Shown piece after piece: positions 63,080 through 64,000 of a DNA stretch of 64,000 nucleotides. A program made the translations under genes and the position numbers. How positions within the stretch are numbered: position 1 is the stretch's first letter; each line of letters starts with the position of its first letter. Origin of the DNA: Bacillota bacterium (GTDB lineage Bacteria > Bacillota > Bacilli > Paenibacillales > UBA4045); assembly GCA_023441055.1 (NCBI GenBank), contig JAEZQY010000062.1, positions 58,820 to 122,819 of the forward strand, read 5' to 3'. The notes under the pieces were generated by a model. The model did not search any database. It worked only from the letters and a program-made list of their open reading frames with translations, and was not told where the DNA came from.

Positions 63080-63790
63080 ATGAAGCTTAGGATCATACGC
63101 CATGCTGACCCCGATTACAGCATTGATGGATTAACGGCAGCCGGCCACTTGGAGGCAGCTGCGCTAGGACAACGCTCAAAGGGGTGGGGGCTGACTCAAT
63201 TATTTGCTTCGACTATGGGGAGAGCGCAGTTGACGGCTTCCTACATAGCCATGGCGACACAACTTGCGGTCTCCAATGAATCCTGGGTAAGGGAGCTGGA
63301 CGAATGGGGAATGACTGATGAGCAAGGGACGATCTCCTTCCCCTGGAATTATTTCGGTGGATATCTACCAGAATTCATGCTGCACAGAAAGGAAGGGAGT
63401 TTGCCGGATTACTGGCTGTCACAGCCGGAGCTGCTAGCCCAATATGAGATGCTAGTGCAAGCATCGGATGATTTCTTGCAACGCCTAGGCTACGAACGTG
63501 TGCAGGGTGGAGTATATCGCAGTAAAGAGGGAGGCCCTATTAATCACCAAGTGGCAGTGGTTTGTCATGGGGGATTCGGGCTTGCCTGGTTGTCGCATCT
63601 TCTGCAGCTTCCCTTGGCTGCTCTATGGGCCGGCGTGTGGCTTGCTCCTAGCTCTGTGACCACACTGCTATTCGAGCATAGGGATGGGGACCTTGCTGTG
63701 CCTAGATGCATAGAGCTGAGTGACACTTCCCATCTGCACGCGTCGGGACTGCCAATACAGCCGAGCGGCCTTCAGGGCAATGTGAAATAA
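63080..63790 (+). CDS. Histidine phosphatase family protein
   Basis: A 236-residue phosphoglycerate-mutase-like protein. The catalytic motif RHADPDY is at residues 6-12, a second Arg is in STMGRAQLTA, and the second His is in VVCHGGFGLAW. These enzymes remove phosphate from small metabolites through a phospho-histidine. It lies 10 bases after the permease gene, so it is part of the importer operon and may act on a sugar phosphate (inference). ATG 63080 follows AGGGTG by 11 bases. Confidence 0.85.
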   Translation: MKLRIIRHADPDYSIDGLTAAGHLEAAALGQRSKGWGLTQLFASTMGRAQLTASYIAMATQLAVSNESWVRELDEWGMTDEQGTISFPWNYFGGYLPEFMLHRKEGSLPDYWLSQPELLAQYEMLVQASDDFLQRLGYERVQGGVYRSKEGGPINHQVAVVCHGGFGLAWLSHLLQLPLAALWAGVWLAPSSVTTLLFEHRDGDLAVPRCIELSDTSHLHASGLPIQPSGLQGNVK

Positions 63791-63836
63791 CGATAGTAAG
63801 TCCGTTCCGTTCAACAAATTGTTTGAGGAGAGGATG

Positions 63837-63890
63837 ATGTTTGGTGTTACTACGGAGAAAAGGCTTTTCTTTACTCGCGTGCCCAGCTAA
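63837..63890 (+). other. Short open frame (17 codons) ending inside the putative intron
   Basis: GAGGAG (63825-63830) lies 6 bases before ATG 63837, which reads MFGVTTEKRLFFTRVPS and stops at TAA 63888-63890. The last codons overlap the presumed intron start. It could be the 5' exon of an interrupted gene, or chance. No function can be suggested. Confidence 0.2.
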
Positions 63891-64000
63891 GCACGCATCT
63901 TCTAGCCGGTGGAAGTCCGGTCACAGGAGGGGCCAAGCCCCTGTGTAGCTAGGATACCTGCGCATGGCGAAATCTGTGCGTAGAAGCGTATCGACGAAAG
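63877..64000 (+). mobile_element. Probable 5' end of a group II intron (truncated by window)
   Basis: From about 63879 (GTGCCCAG) the sequence turns into closely packed RNA-like helices: GCGTGC/GCACGC (63877-63896), TAGCCGGTGGAAGTCCGGTC, an AGGGGC-type hairpin with GCCCCTGTG, then AGCTAGGATACCTGCGCA. This arrangement recalls the domain I start of bacterial group II introns (from memory of the family). The reverse transcriptase would lie beyond the window. A different structured RNA cannot be excluded. Confidence 0.55.

Noticed and set aside
63897..63960. Cobalamin riboswitch suggested by GGTGGAAGTCCGG
   Set aside because: The B12-box and the GCNACTG segment expected after it are missing; a group II intron start fits better.

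Overview
The window looks like chromosome from a Paenibacillus-type Gram-positive soil bacterium (inference). The reasons are several binding-protein-dependent sugar importers without their own ATPase, YesM/YesN-type sensor-kinase/AraC-response-regulator pairs, S-layer-homology (SLH) surface proteins, lipobox signal peptides, strong AGGAGG-like ribosome binding sites and many plant-polysaccharide enzymes. I saw no rRNA, tRNA, CRISPR array or complete insertion sequence.

Layout. 1-242: 5' end of an SLH protein reading leftward. 243-9394: an AT-richer beta-galactoside operon (binding protein, two permeases, LacI regulator, GH35/GH42-like enzyme, and a heterodimeric LacL/LacM-type beta-galactosidase) behind a strong promoter and four copies of a GTAAACGTTTAC palindrome. 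9534-11095: a TetR regulator with a CAAX-type membrane protease. 11096-12440: a scarred stretch with a dihydrofolate-reductase-like gene, a 3' fragment of pckA and two copies of a terminator tail.

12456-23613: a long single-strand operon with a binding protein and two permeases, then an HSL-type esterase, two paralogous hydrolases that carry a stalk-like C-terminal domain and flank an MFS transporter, a GH13 sucrose-phosphorylase-family enzyme, and an esterase-fold protein whose nucleophile serine is alanine. 23745-28638: another binding protein with a histidine kinase and an AraC-type response regulator. 28748-29608: a further esterase, whose promoter shares a 48-bp element with the long operon. 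29711-31855 (minus): a GH-A-clan glycosidase. I read 12456-31855 as one regulon for an acylated or ester-linked sugar; this is inference.

32151-36428: a 1425-residue regulator (degenerate kinase C-lobe, AAA ATPase, helical repeats, GAF, LuxR HTH) followed by a 1610-residue SLH surface protein (36683-41515). 41642-52979: a glucuronoxylan-type locus, with GH67 alpha-glucuronidase and a large GH2 enzyme on the minus strand, two AraC regulators, and an importer with the binding protein last. 53072-53727: a PIN/AbrB toxin-antitoxin pair. 53912-56912: a three-gene type III polyketide cluster. 57057-59535 (minus) and 59825-63790 (plus): a kinase/regulator pair divergent from another importer operon ending in a histidine phosphatase. 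63877-64000: the probable 5' end of a group II intron, cut by the window edge.

Four complete importers lack a nucleotide-binding subunit, so they presumably share a MsmX-like ATPase encoded elsewhere.
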